NCBI GenBank assembly: GCA_903813345.2
Contig: CAIIXF020000010.1
Coordinates: 2,969,169-3,033,168, forward strand
Reading direction: 5' to 3'
Source: Owenia fusiformis
Taxonomy: Eukaryota; Annelida; Polychaeta; Sabellida; Oweniidae
Length of the DNA stretch: 64,000 nt
Positions 31,001-46,000 of the stretch are shown here, piece by piece. A model generated the notes under the pieces. That model had not been told where the DNA came from and made no database searches. It saw only the letters and a list, made by a program, of their open reading frames with translations. The stretch's first letter is position 1. Every line of letters starts with the position of its first letter. The position numbers and the translations under genes are program-made.

Positions 31001-34000
31001 CAACACATGTCACCTGTGTATATCATGAACCATAAATCTAATAAATACATGCGATTTATTACAGTGAAGACTATTAACACTGACAAAACAGCAGCTGTCA
31101 ACCTCCAAGCTACAGATGCCTCCAATCCTTTCATTAAGAGCATCTTGGATGAGGTAGGCCAGTTTAGAATATGGATTATATTCAGAGGATCATTTTTAAA
31201 ATGCAAATAGGGTGGATTAATTGGTAAAAATTAAAATTATAAGGAATGTGGTAACATCTAACTGTTTAAGAGAAGCAAGATAAAGGCAAACCTTTTCCCC
31301 GAAAAAGGACATCTTATAGAGAAAGTCTCAATGTTTGGCTATACTGTACAGTAAACTATGAAAACATTATCTCAGGTCATCAGTTCTTGAGGCTATCATA
31401 TAAAGTATTTATTCATTTGATATGTGTCTTAAACATGGAAGTATACTATATCTTAAATAACATATTGTTTTCTCTCTTGCCCAAATTTTCACTTACTCAA
31501 ATCTGTAAAGTTCTTTGGAAAGGAAAGTTCAAAATTGAATAAAGTGTATCAAGGGATGACATAACCATTGTTCATATTGATTAGATGGCCCACTTTGAGC
31601 AAGAAATGAAAGACCTTAAACAGAGATCAGCTGGATGTAAGGTTGACATTGGTACAAAACAAGAACTAATTGCAATGAAGACAACTACTGAAGAACTTAC
31701 AGACTTCTGCAAAGAGATCCAATCAAAAACAAAGGTAAGGAAGAGCTTGAAACATTTAAAAGAAATTGAAGTGTGACCATCACCATACCTCTTCACAGTT
31801 CAAATTATTGTTTATGTCTGTCTTCCCCTGTTGGTTTATGGTTTGAGTATAAATTGCTTAATAGATTATTTCTTGTGCAGTATTCATTTCATGGATAGAC
31901 AGTGTCAACATAGGTCTGAGTAAATTACTAGAGTCCCTCTTAGAAAACTAATCCCCCTCATTAAAGACCACATGACAGTGCGGATGATTCCCTTTTCAAA
32001 TATACTTCCTAGGAAATCAATGCAGAAATCCATGAGTTGAAAGCTGATTCTTTGGATGCATTTGCGGCTGTAGAAGAGGCACGATCTCGCCAGAAACTCA
32101 ATCATGAGCCCCGATATTTGAGTCTTCTTCGAGCCCGTTCCCTAGATCCCGCCAGTGCCAAGGCCATGAAGGACATCACACTGCATTATCACTACTTGGA
32201 GAACAGTATTAATGAAGTGAACATATCCCTTGATAATGAATGGGAGAAATACCAGGCTGATAAGAGGCAACGTTCCAAGTGAGTTGAATTTATAAGAATA
32301 ATATAAACCTAATTCAGTAGTTCTGATGGAAATAAGCCAATAGAATCTCACTTTCAATACAGGAACATGAATATGGATTTTCAAAAATATAATTTTCATG
32401 TCATGGTGACATATTGTTATGGTCTCTGTTTTTTGTGACAGTGGCTGGCGATCAGCTGTTGGTGATTGGTGTCTGTAACAAATGGTGGTGACATTTTACA
32501 TGTTACTTAGATAAAAATGAAAAGATGATGAATAATTAACTTCAAAAATTTGTACATGCTTGTAGGAAGATGGTCACCCCTGCTAGCGATGCCATCTATC
32601 GCACTCTTAAAAACAACCACAACACTGCGATGGGTCAAGGACGTATCATTGAACAGCTTACATCACAGCTTGCTGACATGAGATTACATAATACTACATC
32701 GTCATGGAGACCTAATAGCTACAACACTACAAGCCTTCTGTTAGAAAACTTTGAGAATCAACCAGAAAAGGGGTATGTTTAGTGGCAAAAATTATTATAA
32801 AGCTTTCATCATAATGTCAGTTTTGCAGAATTCATGTGTGAAATTTTAGCAATATTATGAGTTTTAAAGCACTCTGAATATTAAGAGAGAGGATGTTTTG
32901 TACTTGGGATTTCATATAATTTTGCTTGATGAAATTTTAATTTCATTTCCTTGTAACGTTACAGTGAGAAGGAGTTACAAGGTTTAGCTGCCAGTCTTAT
33001 AGAAACATATCCCTCACCTGTCAAAGCAGCTGTAAGTAGTCCCGTGTCACCAGAGAAACGAGCCCAGTTACGTGAAATCCTTGGGCAGAGGAAAGTAACA
33101 CCTGTTAAAGTAACTGCGCCAGGTAAGCTAAGTTGCATCATAAATCACATTACTTTTTCATTTCAATGATATGAATAAGAAATTGACATTGAATTTCCCA
33201 TAGATTATTCAGATTATTTTGAGGGGAGTGCTATATTCGAGCTAAAAAACATGAGATGTTTTTCTAAACATTGAATCTCCATAAATTATTATTCAGATTA
33301 TTCATTATTTTCTAGAATATGAACTGCATCTGCATATCCCCATTTTGGGAATAAGTTTAGTCCGTCTTTCAGTTGTCATGCGTGCCATTAATATGGATCT
33401 CCATTTGTGTAATGAATGAATAAAATTGATTGTATTCAATTCATCGATTGGTAACTCTGTCTTGTTATCAGGTAACTTGTCCATGTCGAGGCTGGTGTCT
33501 GCTCAAAAATTGAGACAAGTTTTGAATGAGAGTATGGAGAAGGCAGAAAAGCAGACGGAGGAAGTAAAATCACCAGCTCCCTCTAGTGGTGCTCTGCAGA
33601 AGACAGTCACTCACACACAAGTAAATATTTTATAAATATGGCTGTGAAATTACAAAAGTACAATAGCAGTATTATGAAAATATCAGTTGGACCTTATGTA
33701 CAGTATTCTTTAAACAATAGATTTTATGGAGGAATATGTGAATAATTCAGAAAATGTGATTATACTCATTTTGAGATCTTAATTATATTTCTGAATTTGC
33801 CCTTCTGTACAGAATATTTATACAATGCTTCACTTTCAGAACAAACCTGTAAAGACGGCAAAGACTCAGCCCCCTGTGCGTGTCACAGCCCAGGCGCCAT
33901 CTAATGTTGTTGTCCCTGCTGCATCTAAGGCTGTCACTCAGACTGTCACCTCAAGCCTGGCATCTGGCCAAGCCCCCCAGCTGAACAAGCCGCAGGGTCA

Positions 34001-37000
34001 GTGTGTTTTTAGCATAGGCTTTATTTTATAATTTGTATGAATCAGGCATAAATTGTCCAAATCACCAAAGTAATCAAAAAGTCAAAATATTTATGTTGTA
34101 CAGATTTCAAATTAATTAAAATAAATAAATAAATTAATTAAAATCATTTTCCATTTTTAAACTAGACCATATGTGTGACATTTTCTTGGCTTTGTAAATA
34201 GGCCAGATTAAGCTAGGTTTATGATATGTTTTATACTATACTATTGTTTAGGTCAGTCAAACCTTAATCTTGGATCTCCGTCTGGAACATCTGTTGATGG
34301 GAAGCCTGTTTCTGCATTTTCTGGATTCAGTGCAGGAGGTGTCACTATTGGGCAGAGCAAGGCATTTAGTGCCACAGGTACATGGAGCAACTAAAGCTTT
34401 TATAAAATTCTGTTTACTGTGATTTCAATTTAAAAAATTGAAGTATGTTTATAAAGAAAACTGTGGTAAATGTAATTTTTTACTTACTTTATGTGCAAAA
34501 TAGCTTCTGGCTTATAAAATCTGGTTTAGTCAAATATTTCAATTTAATTATTCTTGAGTACATACCTTTCAGGAAGTGCAACCTCTGCTAATGTGACAAC
34601 AGCAAAATCTAAAACTGATGCTCCCGTTGTCAACTTATCACAGGCTGCTTCTGGAAATTCCACACAGGCTGCTCCCTCTCCATCTTCTGGCTTTACATTT
34701 GGTGGGAAATCAACTTCTGGTTCTGCATTTGGCTCAGCAAGCTCATTTGGAACAACAATTACAACAACATCTGTGACTCCTAAAGCTACAATTACAGTAC
34801 AGGAATCGAAGAAGGAATCAACTGATGCGAAAGCTGATGCCAAAAATTCGGGATCTAGCTTTGTAGCAGTCAGTTCTGTTGCAGATAAACCTGCTGCTGC
34901 TTCTGTAACCGCGGCAACCAGCACTAAAGCGCCAGCACCCTCTGCTGGTTTCTCTTTTGGATCAACATCATCTGGTTCATCAGGATTTGCATTTGGTTCT
35001 AAAACAACAGCAGAGGCATCTGCTAAGCCTACGTCCAGTGCTGGATTCTCATTAGGTGATACCAAACCCTCTACTCCTTCGAATTCTGCGTTGAGTGGCT
35101 TACTTTCTGCAGACTCTACTCCAAAATCTTCGTCATCTACCAGCGCATCAGCAACTTCGTCGTCATCATCTGCTTCTGCATCTGGCTTTAAATTTGTGAC
35201 AGCTGCAAGTTCTACTACGCCTGATAGTACATCAACTGATGCTACTTCAGGCACAGCTGCAACAACTGCAAGTATATTTGGTGGCACTGGTTCTGTCCCC
35301 AAAACCACAACATCCAGTGTGTTTGGTGGATCTGGGTCTAGCACTGGGTTCACTTTTGGAACGCCATCATCTGGTTCCATATTTGGTGGTGCACCCAAAT
35401 CTGAAGCAACATCTACATTATCTGGTGGAATCTTTAGTATGAAAACAACAAGTAGTTCCGGCTCTGGTGGACTATTTCCTAGCCTCACAACAGCAGCGGA
35501 TTCTACAAGCACTACAACAGCAGCAACTACCCCAACAGAAAGTGCATCTGGGTTTAAGTTTTCTTCACCGGAGGCATCTAAACCCTCTGGCTTTGTGTTT
35601 GCACCCCAAAGCTCTGCCACTTCTACACCTGCAACTTCAAGTGCACTAGCAGGATTATTGGGTAGGTTGGATTTTTCAGTAAAATAAAAAGCCTTTATTC
35701 TTTTTAGACCACCCTGTATATTATATGAATTATATTAAGTTGGACTGTTGGCATCCTTTTTGTTTTAAAACTAGTGGCCATTTTATATGTGTCAGTTATG
35801 AACTTTAACTTGAAAGGTAACAGAGTGATTTTCTTATTTATAGTGTGATATTTATATATGTAAATACATCCATGAATGCTTAACAAAATTTTTGAAGAAA
35901 TTTACATGTCTTGACATTTCTGTTATCGTTATGATTTAATATAATTTTGCCGAGAGAAAAGTTGTGATAATTATTTAAATGTCATTTTGCTATGCCATTA
36001 ATGGTATGGTACATAAAGAATTCAAGATGCCACATAAAACTTTATCAACATTCTTTTGTCATCATACTTTTTATTTCATGCTGTATTGCGTTTCAAAATC
36101 ACAATGCTACCAAGGAAATGGATATTAATTTGTTGTCCTGCTTGCAGTATTAATAGAAACAAGTTATTTCATGACTGGGGGATTTCAGGGTAGTTGTAAT
36201 TGTTCTTTCAATAGATTTTAAATTATTGATTATATTTGTACTTTCTAGGTTCTACAGAGGCTCCTTCTGGCACCAGTGCTCTGTCTGGACTACTGGGTGC
36301 TATGCCAATCACAAGTGCATCCTCTGAAGCACCCACTACTACATCACCATCCCCTACAGCTTCAACAGCTGAAACAACAGCAGCTGTTATTACTTCAGCT
36401 GTAACATCTGCAGCTGTAACAACTGCAGCCAAGAATTTGTTTGGAGCAACCTCTTCAGGTAAACTTTTTTTACTGAAACTGATATTACTTAGAAAAAGAT
36501 TTCAAGACAATATAGTATGTAGAGCCCCCAGCTTATTCTTTTTTTCAAATTTCTTTAGGTTCTGGCGGATTATTTGGTACAGCCACAACAACTGCAGGAG
36601 GAAGTGTATTTGGATCTGCACCAACAACATCTGCAGGAGGAAGTACTTTTGGAACAGCTGCAACAACATCTGCAGGAGGGAGTATTTTTGGAACAGCTGC
36701 AACAACATCTGCAGGAGGAAGTACTTTTGGAACAGCTGCAACAACATCTGCAGGAGGGAGTATTTTTGGAACAGCTGCAACAACATCTGCAGGAGGGAGT
36801 ATTTTTGGAACAGCCACAACAACATCTTCAGGAGGGGGACTCTTTGGAACAGCTGCAACAACATCTTCAGGTGGAAGTATTTTTGGAACAGCCACAACTA
36901 CATCTGCAGGAGGGAGTCTCTTTGGAACAGCCACAACTACATCTGCAGGAGGGAGTCTCTTTGGAACAGCCACAACTACATCCGCAGGAGGGGGTCTCTT

Positions 37001-40000
37001 TGGAACAGCCACAAGCACATCTGCAGGAGGAAGTCTCTTTGGGTCAGGTGGTACCCCATCTACTGGAGGAGGGTTATTTGGAGCAGCCACAACAACATCT
37101 GCAGGATCAGGAATCTTTGGAACAACAGTGACAACAACTGCAGGAGGGAGTTTATTTGGAGGAACAGCTGCAACATCTACAGGGGGAGGAAGCTTGTTTG
37201 GTGCAACAGCCACCAGTGGAACTGCAACAGGAGGAATCTTTGGACAGCCTGCGGCATCTTCATCATCTAGCACAGGTATGCATTTTGGTTCCCACAATAT
37301 AGTGTCTAGTAATCTGGCATATCACATGACACAAATAGTATGTATGTATCAACATATTTATGTCACGGCAAGTGATGACATATTGTTATAGTCTCCAACT
37401 TATTTTTGGTGGTGGTTGGTAGTGACAGGTGGTGACATTTTGAATGTTAATACCTTGTTGTTTTTTTTCTAAAATCCCTATGGCTTTTTCCTGTGAAATT
37501 GCTGTGAAGACAGCCTTTATTATTAATTTGCATAAAATTGAATATGAATTACTAGGTGTGTTTGGGGGCTCTGGCGGGGGTTCATTTGGTCTTGGGAGTG
37601 CACCCAACCCAGAGGATGCTAAGAAGAATGTGTTTGGCACCAGCACGGGTGGGAGCTTTGGAGCAGCTACAACCCAGTCAGGTAAATGAAGTGGGTCTAT
37701 GAAAACTAGTGTAATAAAAGCATATGAATAAATATGTTTAATTTATACCAATATAGTTACTGTACATATATCATGTCAGATAATTTGAATAATATATTGT
37801 ATTGTAAATTCTCTGAAATTCTCGTAGACAGCATTCATTCATGAAGTTCTTTTTTAATGAACTACAGTTTTTTTTAATTAGATTATATTTGCAAACCCTT
37901 GTAACATTCCAGGGAGCACTGGTTTGTTTGGTAGTAGTAGTAGTGGAGTGTTTGGTGCACCAAGTAGCACCAGTAGTTCAGGTGCAGTGTTTGGTGCAAC
38001 TAGCACAGCACAAGGGGCTGGCACCACAGGATTTGGTACAGCCAAGCCAGCGCAAGGTAATATTCGGCTATTTCTTACTCTGTAGCGTAGGCACTGAATG
38101 GAAGTAAGGGAAGGAGTTCTGGAACATGCTTTTCAAACTTTTTTCATAGTTTTTGAACTACATGTATTGTTTATATCTTGTTTAACTTAATCTATTTAAC
38201 AAACTGATATCTGAAATAGCTCAAAATATTGCTGATGAATTTTGATAATTCTCATGTTTACAACATGAATAGCTTTCTTTGCATGTACAAATTTGTCCAT
38301 TTCAGCTGGAGGTTTTGGTTCAGCAGCGGCTTTCGGCGGAGGGGCTACATTTGGAAGTGCTCCCGCATTTGGAAGCCCACCCAAATTTGGTGGTGGGACT
38401 GGCGCATTTGGGGGTGGTGCAACATTCGGAAGCACCCCGGGGGGATTTGGTAGTACACCCCAGACTGGCACACAACAAGGAGGCTTTGCTGCGTAAGTTA
38501 TCAATTTTATGTCATGCTTGATATGTCAAAATAGCCAACATTTTAGAGATTATATCAATAAGTATTGCCAATTTTGCTATTCTTCTCTTGTTGTTTTGAT
38601 TTTCATAAAACTTTCACAACTAAAGGAACATATATCTGACCTTAATCTGTCAAACTATCTTGACAATAAACTCAGTATTGACAAAGTTATGGTTACTATG
38701 GTAACCATTGTCAGGCAGCAACCGTGAATTGATGCTTAGGGTGCCTACTTAGAGCACCTCATGTTGTCAGGCTCATAGCCAGCTTTTGCGATATCAACAA
38801 TTTTTATTCATCATAAAGTGTTTCCAGCTTATTGTTCCAGTTAATTCCAGGGGGTCACATTTCACAACTTTTGCTCAATCTCTCGAAAAGTGCTCGAAAT
38901 GGTGAAAAACTGCATGAATTTGAAAGAATTTTTGGCCAGGGGGTTGGTTAGATTGTCAGGAAATGTTTATAGAATAATAGCAGATATATGTTTTTCTTAT
39001 ATTGTGAAAGTTTCATCAAGAAAGAAGCAAAAAACAAAAGTTATAGCAAAATTAGCAATACTTCGTGAATGTACATAATTTCTTGCACATTCAGAAAGTC
39101 ATTTTTGTTTTGGCAGTTAAGAGTTGATAAAGAACTTGCCAATTTTGTTTCATTTGAAAACATTGATTTTCTGGTTTGATGTCAAGCAGATTAGAGGAGG
39201 TTGTAATACTGTTGTTTCATGTGATCCTTTACAGACATGAATTCAATTCTGTAGAATTCTGTTCTCTGTAAGGAAATTGTAGAGGTTTTATGCAAGCACA
39301 TCTATTTAGAAGTGTTTTGTGATTTCAGATTTGCGGGAAATGCAACCAGTCCAACATTTGGCAACATGGCCCAGCAGGCATCAAATGTTCCATCTTTTGG
39401 TTCAATGGCAGCATCAGATGGTGGTGGATTTGGATCTGCAGGTGGTGGAGGTTTTGGTTCATCTGCACCTGTATTTGGTGGTGCCCAGCAGCCATCAACT
39501 GGATTTGGTTCTCCAGCCCCAGGTATATTGTGACTAATATTGAATTTTTCAATCTCTAGAGGTGTTTTCAAGCAAATTCTTTTATGTACACTATGGCAAA
39601 CTTTTAAGGAATTATACAGTTATGTTTAAAATAAAGTGATTTTTTAGACAAACATTCATGGTCTGGTTTGATTCCAATTGAGGAGTTAAACAAGGATTTA
39701 TCCTCTCTCCCACCTTGTTTATAAGCTAGTTGTTATGAATGACTAAGAGGACTCCTTAAAAGCAGTAGATATTGGACATATTACAAATGAAAACCTTTTG
39801 CTTTATCGTGATGGTAGTGTTATTACTGATAGACATCTATGAGTCCTTATCAACACTGCTCATAGTTTTGGAGTTTATTGAGGCTTTGAATTCAGCAAAC
39901 AGAAATCTAAGCTAATTGTCAATGCAAAAAAGTTGACCATTCCAAAATATGACAGTTTTGTGGTCTCAAATTTGCCTTTATTTGATAACACAACAAAGCT

Positions 40001-43000
40001 TGAAAGCATACGATACATTTAGCTTATAAATTCAATGCTGATAAACACAATAGTCTTAATAGCCTACACAAGTGGAGATGGGTATAGTGAAAAAGTTATA
40101 TAATCCCACAGATCTATATTAATGCTTATTATACTTTTCTAAACACACCAATTCAATTATGAGACTACAGAGAGAGTACACACATCACATGATATCAGTG
40201 ATTTAAATGTAAACACTTATCCATTTGTACATATCATTGTACACTTATCCATTTGTACATATCAGTGTACACTTATCCATTTGTACATATCAGTGTACAC
40301 TTATCCATTTGTACATATCAGTGTACACTTATCCATTTGTACATATCAGTGTACACTTATCCATTTGTACATATCAGTGTACACTTATCCATTTGTACAT
40401 ATCATTGTACACTTATCCATTTGTACATATCAGTGTACACTTATCCATTTGTACATATCAGTGTACACTTATCCATTTGTACATATCAGTGTACACTTAT
40501 CCATTTGTACATATTAGTGTACACTAATCCATTTGTACATATCAGTGTACACTTATCCATTTGTACATATCAGTGTACACTTATCCATTTGTACATATCA
40601 GTGTACAGGGCTCTTCCATGTACTTCATACTCTAGGCAACCAACGTTTCTGCAACAAATGTCACAAGAGCTGCAATGGATAGATTCGTGAAAACCTATCA
40701 TCTAAAAGATAATTTTAAAATTAACTTTTAAAAATTATCTTTTATAATATCAAAGCATATCAAAGCACATTTTTATCACACTTTGAAAAAGTGCTATATT
40801 GTCGTCGTCTTGTGCTGTTGGGCGGGCGGGCGTGCGGGCGGCACTTAAACCAAATCTTGTCATCAAATTTCCAGGATAACTGCTTACCTGTTCAACTTGA
40901 AATTTTTACAGATGCAATAGCAGACTATTGCCAAGATCTGATTAGGTTTTGGGTATGCTGGCTGAATTACATGGTGGCCATTTTGAATTTTTCAATTTGG
41001 CGGCCATTTTGAATTTTTCAACTTGCTCCAAATTGACCAATTTTTTTTTTAAAAACACCTACAAGTTCTCAAAAGCTCAAATCTGACCTTAGATTTCAGA
41101 TTTGACCTTTCATTCACCTTCAGTGACCTTGAAAAGGTCAAAAAAGTTGATTTTCTAAATTGATATTTTGGATTTAAATTTAGGTCAGCTTAATTACAAA
41201 ACACCTACTGAGGTCTGAAAAAGTGAAATTTTCAAGGTCGAAGGTCTAGGTCATTAAACTAGGTCACAGATTTGACCTTTTATTCACCTTCAGTGACCTT
41301 GAAAAGGTCAAAAAGTTGATTTTCTAAATTGATATTTTGGATTTTAATTTAGGTCAGCTTAATTACAAAACACCTACTGAGGTCTGAAAAAGTGAAATTT
41401 TCAAGGTCGAAGGTCAAGGTCATTAAACTAGGTCACAAATGATGTTATCCAAGTTTCTCAAAGTTTGAGACTTAAAATCAATTCTTGTCATCAAAATTCC
41501 AAGAAAACCGCTAACCTGTTCAACTTGAAATTTTTACACATGCAATAGCAGACTAGTGATAAGATCTGATTAGGTTAAGGGCATGCTGGGTGAACTACGT
41601 GGCGGCCATTTTGAATTTTTCAACAAATCTTGTCATCAAAATTCCAGAAAAAACACTTATTCGTTCAACTTGAAATTTTTACAGATGCAAGAGCAGACTA
41701 TTGCCAAGATCTGATTAGGTTTTGGGTATGCTGGCTGAATTGTATGGTGGCCATTTTGAATTTTTCAATTTGGCGGCCATTTTGAATTTTTCAACTTGCT
41801 CCAAATTGACCAATTTTTTTTTTAAAACATCTACAAGTTCTCAGAAGTTCAAATCTGACCTTAGATTTCAGATTTGACCTTTTGTTGACCTTCAGTGACC
41901 TTGAAAAGGTCAAAAAGTTGATTTTCTAAATTGATATTTTGGATTTAAATTTGGGTCAGCTTAATTACAAAACACCTACTGAGGTCTGAAAAAGTGAAAT
42001 TTTCAAGGTCGAAGGTCAAAGTCATTAAACTAGGTCACAAATGATGTTATCCAAGTTTCTCAAAGTTTGAGACTTAAAATCAATTATTGTCATCAAAATT
42101 CCAAGAAAACCGCTAACCTGTTCAACTTGAAATTTTTACAGATGCAATAGCAGACTAGTGCCAAGATCTGATTAGGTTAAGGGCATGCTGGGTAAACTAC
42201 ATGGCAGCCATTTTGAATTTTCCCACAAATCTTGTCATCAAAATTCCAGGAAAACCACTTATCCGTTCAACTTTAAATTTTAAAGTTTTGGCCATGCTGG
42301 TTAAATTGCATGGTGGCCAGTTTGCTCTTCAAAGTGCGATATTTATCACTGTGTGTCTTGTTGTATATGATGTAAACAGGAAAGTTGTAACCATGGAAAG
42401 TCATTTTGTAAAGAAACATGGATGAACATTTTTTAAATAGTTCAGTTGGAAATGAAGAGAGAGACCAAAATAATGAGCTTGAGATGAGAAAAGAAGCTGA
42501 ATACAATTAGCTATAAAAGCAAATACAATAGGAGATGCAAATACAAACAAGTATTATTAAAAAAAGAAGATCCTCACCTGACATCCTAAGGAGAACCACA
42601 TTGATACAGGTAACTCTTCTTCTTTGGCATTAAGCATGTGGCTTAATTAATCATATACGGTAAAGCCTGTATATCTAAATACCTATCTTATCTGAACACC
42701 TCTCAATGTAAACTTTTTTAAAATGTGAACATCTACCAAACCAAATACTTTTGGCCCTTCCTAAGGGCATTCAGATTAGACAGGTTTTACTGTATATATA
42801 CATGTATACCCTAAATCATATGCATCTACAGAAAACAAAGAAATGTAATTTGGTGCAGTGTTCTCAATTATAGATATGATGTACAAGTACTACTGCAGTT
42901 TATGCCACCTCTTGAAACCACATTCTAAGCACTTATTCTTCAGCACAAGTGAATTGCTTTCTGTTAGTTTTGATGTAATCATGGCTTCATATCAATGCAG

Positions 43001-46000
43001 AGCAAACTTTAAATCTGTCAAATAGACAGTTCTTCACTTTCTGTATGTCAGCAAGTTCCTGAGCCATTCTCTAGCTTTTCTGTGTAAATGTCCCCATGCA
43101 AATCAGCTTATGCAGACACTTATTTTAACTATATTTTAACTGGCAGTGAACAAATTCAGTTTTGATAAGATCAAAGATTATTCATGCCTGGTCTACTGAT
43201 GATCCACCAAGATGGCAGTCAATGTACACAAACATGTATGCTGGTATTTTTATGTTCTATGTTAATGTTGAATTACTTTTCAGTTTTGTTCAAAATGATT
43301 AATTTGAGTCTCATTAATTTAATGAAAGTAATTGTTACTTGTATGATCCATGGTATCTTTTAATCCATTTAGACTAGTCGTTTGTATGTTCAGCTAGCTT
43401 CAGTAGATTCTGAAAATCCATGTGCCACTATTGTAAAATGTTGACAAATAAATAAGTAATGAAATCAAATGATTTGACATTTTCAGGGATCGTTCTTGAC
43501 ATGAATATCAGAAAGGAGACCACTTACAACTTCATTGCTTCAGGAAGAATATGTGACATTTGCGGAAAAGTTTTGAAGAATGAGCATGGTGTGAGCATCC
43601 ACAAAGGAAAGATGCATAAATGGAGATAACTGAAATAACTGTAACATAATTGTCAAAAAATCCAATTATTGGACATCAGCATGGTGTAAGGGGATAACAG
43701 GGGCTTGGAGCAAGACTGCATACCTTTGAACAATTACAAGTTCAAGGAGAAATTAACTATCAGGAAGCTATGGGAAAAATTTAAGCCATACAGAAGTCAA
43801 AAAGCCAATAATAAAAAAGAAGTTAATTGCTCTGATTTCAATGGACTTTACTGATACAACCTCACCTGGAATGGCAATTGATACAAAATCTTAGCATGCA
43901 TATTACAATTGGAACGGATTGAAACAAAGGAAGTCTCTAGAATGTAAAGTGGAACAGCTATGCAATATATCAATACAAATGACCAAGCTAAACATAACAC
44001 TTTGCGAAATATGAGGCACATGACAATACAGATCAATGGAACTACATTGTCAAAGATCAAAATATTAAAGACCCAGTAAATAAGCTTGAAGCCTCACCTT
44101 AAACCAGCAAATGATACACAAACAACATTCTGACATTATGAAAATAAACCAATAAGAGATGAAACACAAGATGATCTTCTGATACTATAAAACATCGCTA
44201 TTAGACATCACACCAGAAATAGGTCTAATTAAAAACATGTTTACAATGTCAAAACGATGAGAAATAACACAGTGGACCAACTGTGAACTATGAAGAACTA
44301 TGAACTATGGGACATCTGAAACAGACTCTTGCATTTAATATTACATTGATTCTAAAAATTAAACCACTCTTTTCCTCCAAACCTTCCCCTCATTAACTGA
44401 GGCTCACCTTCTTCCCATCCTCTCTTGCTCAAAATATCTCTGCTACTGTCTGTAATGTATTATATGGAAAAAATATTACAAAAACAAAAATAACCATTCT
44501 TCCAAATGAATGTTGATCAATTTTATCAATCTGGTCATTCATTTGTTCATTCAGTTGTCTATTCAACTATTGTTTGTTGTGAAAATAAACTTATAACATC
44601 AGTACATTAAAACACTATAAACACTGTTGTTGGTGGTGAAAATAAACTTATAACATCAGTACATTAAAACACTATAAACACTGTTGTTGGTTGTGAAAAT
44701 AAACTTATAACATCAGTACATTAAAACACTATAAACACTGTTGTTGGTGGTGAAAATAAACTTATAACATCAGTACATTAAACACTATAAACACTGTTGT
44801 TGGTGGTGAAAATAAACTTATAACATCAGTACATTAAAACACTATAAACACTGTTGTTGGTGGTGAAAATAAACTTATAACATCAGTACATTAAAACACT
44901 ATAAACACTGTTGTTGGTGGTGAAAATAAACTGATAACATCAGTACATTAAAGCACTATGGAGAAATAATAACTGTAACAAAAATGTCAGGATGGCAGAA
45001 ATGATAATGAGCAAAATCTTTTTTTTGGTCAATTTGTGAAGTCACAATCTAAAAGTATCATCATTTTTTCAGCATTAAGGATATGTGACAGGTTATTTTG
45101 TCTTATTAACCCCTACTAAATTTTCTTGTTATGTTATACATGCTTCCTCTCTGTGTTCTTAAATATTTCTAAAATTGAAGTAGTGTCCCATTATCATTGC
45201 TTCCCGTGATATTCTTCTCAGTGGTGAGATATTATTCAGTAGACATGAGTTATGTCTTTGCTGACCTTTGACCTTTCATGGTTACAATCCAACAAGGGCA
45301 TATATGGAGCATGAAAGTTAAAGCTGCAATTAGTGATATAGATACTGGCAATATTGCAATCAACATTTATGATTTTGCAACCAATTACTTTTCAAAAATG
45401 ATTACTGCTTTTTTCTGCTTATTATGGCCAAGTATATTACATGAAAAAATTATGAAAAATGTTCTGCTTCCTTCTTTTACATCATGACCAGCTGATCATG
45501 ACAACACAGAATTGTAAAAATGCCATTAAAGATATGCATGGAATATCAAATTGAAAAAAATAGTTTCATATTTTACATTTACATTTTCAACTTAATTCTT
45601 CTAGTTGTATCCTGAAAATGTGTTTTATATAAAGAAGAAAACTTTTTATTTGACATTTTTTGGAAAATTGTCAAACAAAAAGTCTTAAGAAATTACATTT
45701 CAATGATAATTTGAATATATTTTCAAGATCTGCAAGGAGCCTTATTCAATTAATTACTCCGAAGTGTTGGATAACTCAGTTTTATGTTATTTTCCAGGTG
45801 GAAGTGTATTTGGTGGTGCATCATCAACTGGTACAAGTGCTTTTGGGACAGCACCTTCATTTGGATCTTCACCCTCGTAAGTAGTATTTTTTTTTAGTTT
45901 TTTTTTTTATTCAATTTAACTTTTAACATAAAAAAGTAGTAGTTTTCATGCCTTATATTATTTATTTAATATAGAAGAGAAATTCAGTTTTTTAGCGTTT

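Noticed and set aside
34544-35620. 358-codon minus-strand open frame opposite Nup214 exon 20
   Set aside because: It is an antisense shadow of the Ser/Thr/Gly-rich FG exon; the sense frame is in phase with all flanking exons.
36545-37297. 250-codon minus-strand open frame and 185-codon plus-strand frame in Nup214 exon 22
   Set aside because: Both are by-products of the 39-bp coding repeat, which is open in several frames.
40213-40607. Regularly spaced repeats that might suggest a CRISPR array
   Set aside because: Units are directly adjacent without unique spacers, in an animal intron; this is a simple tandem repeat.
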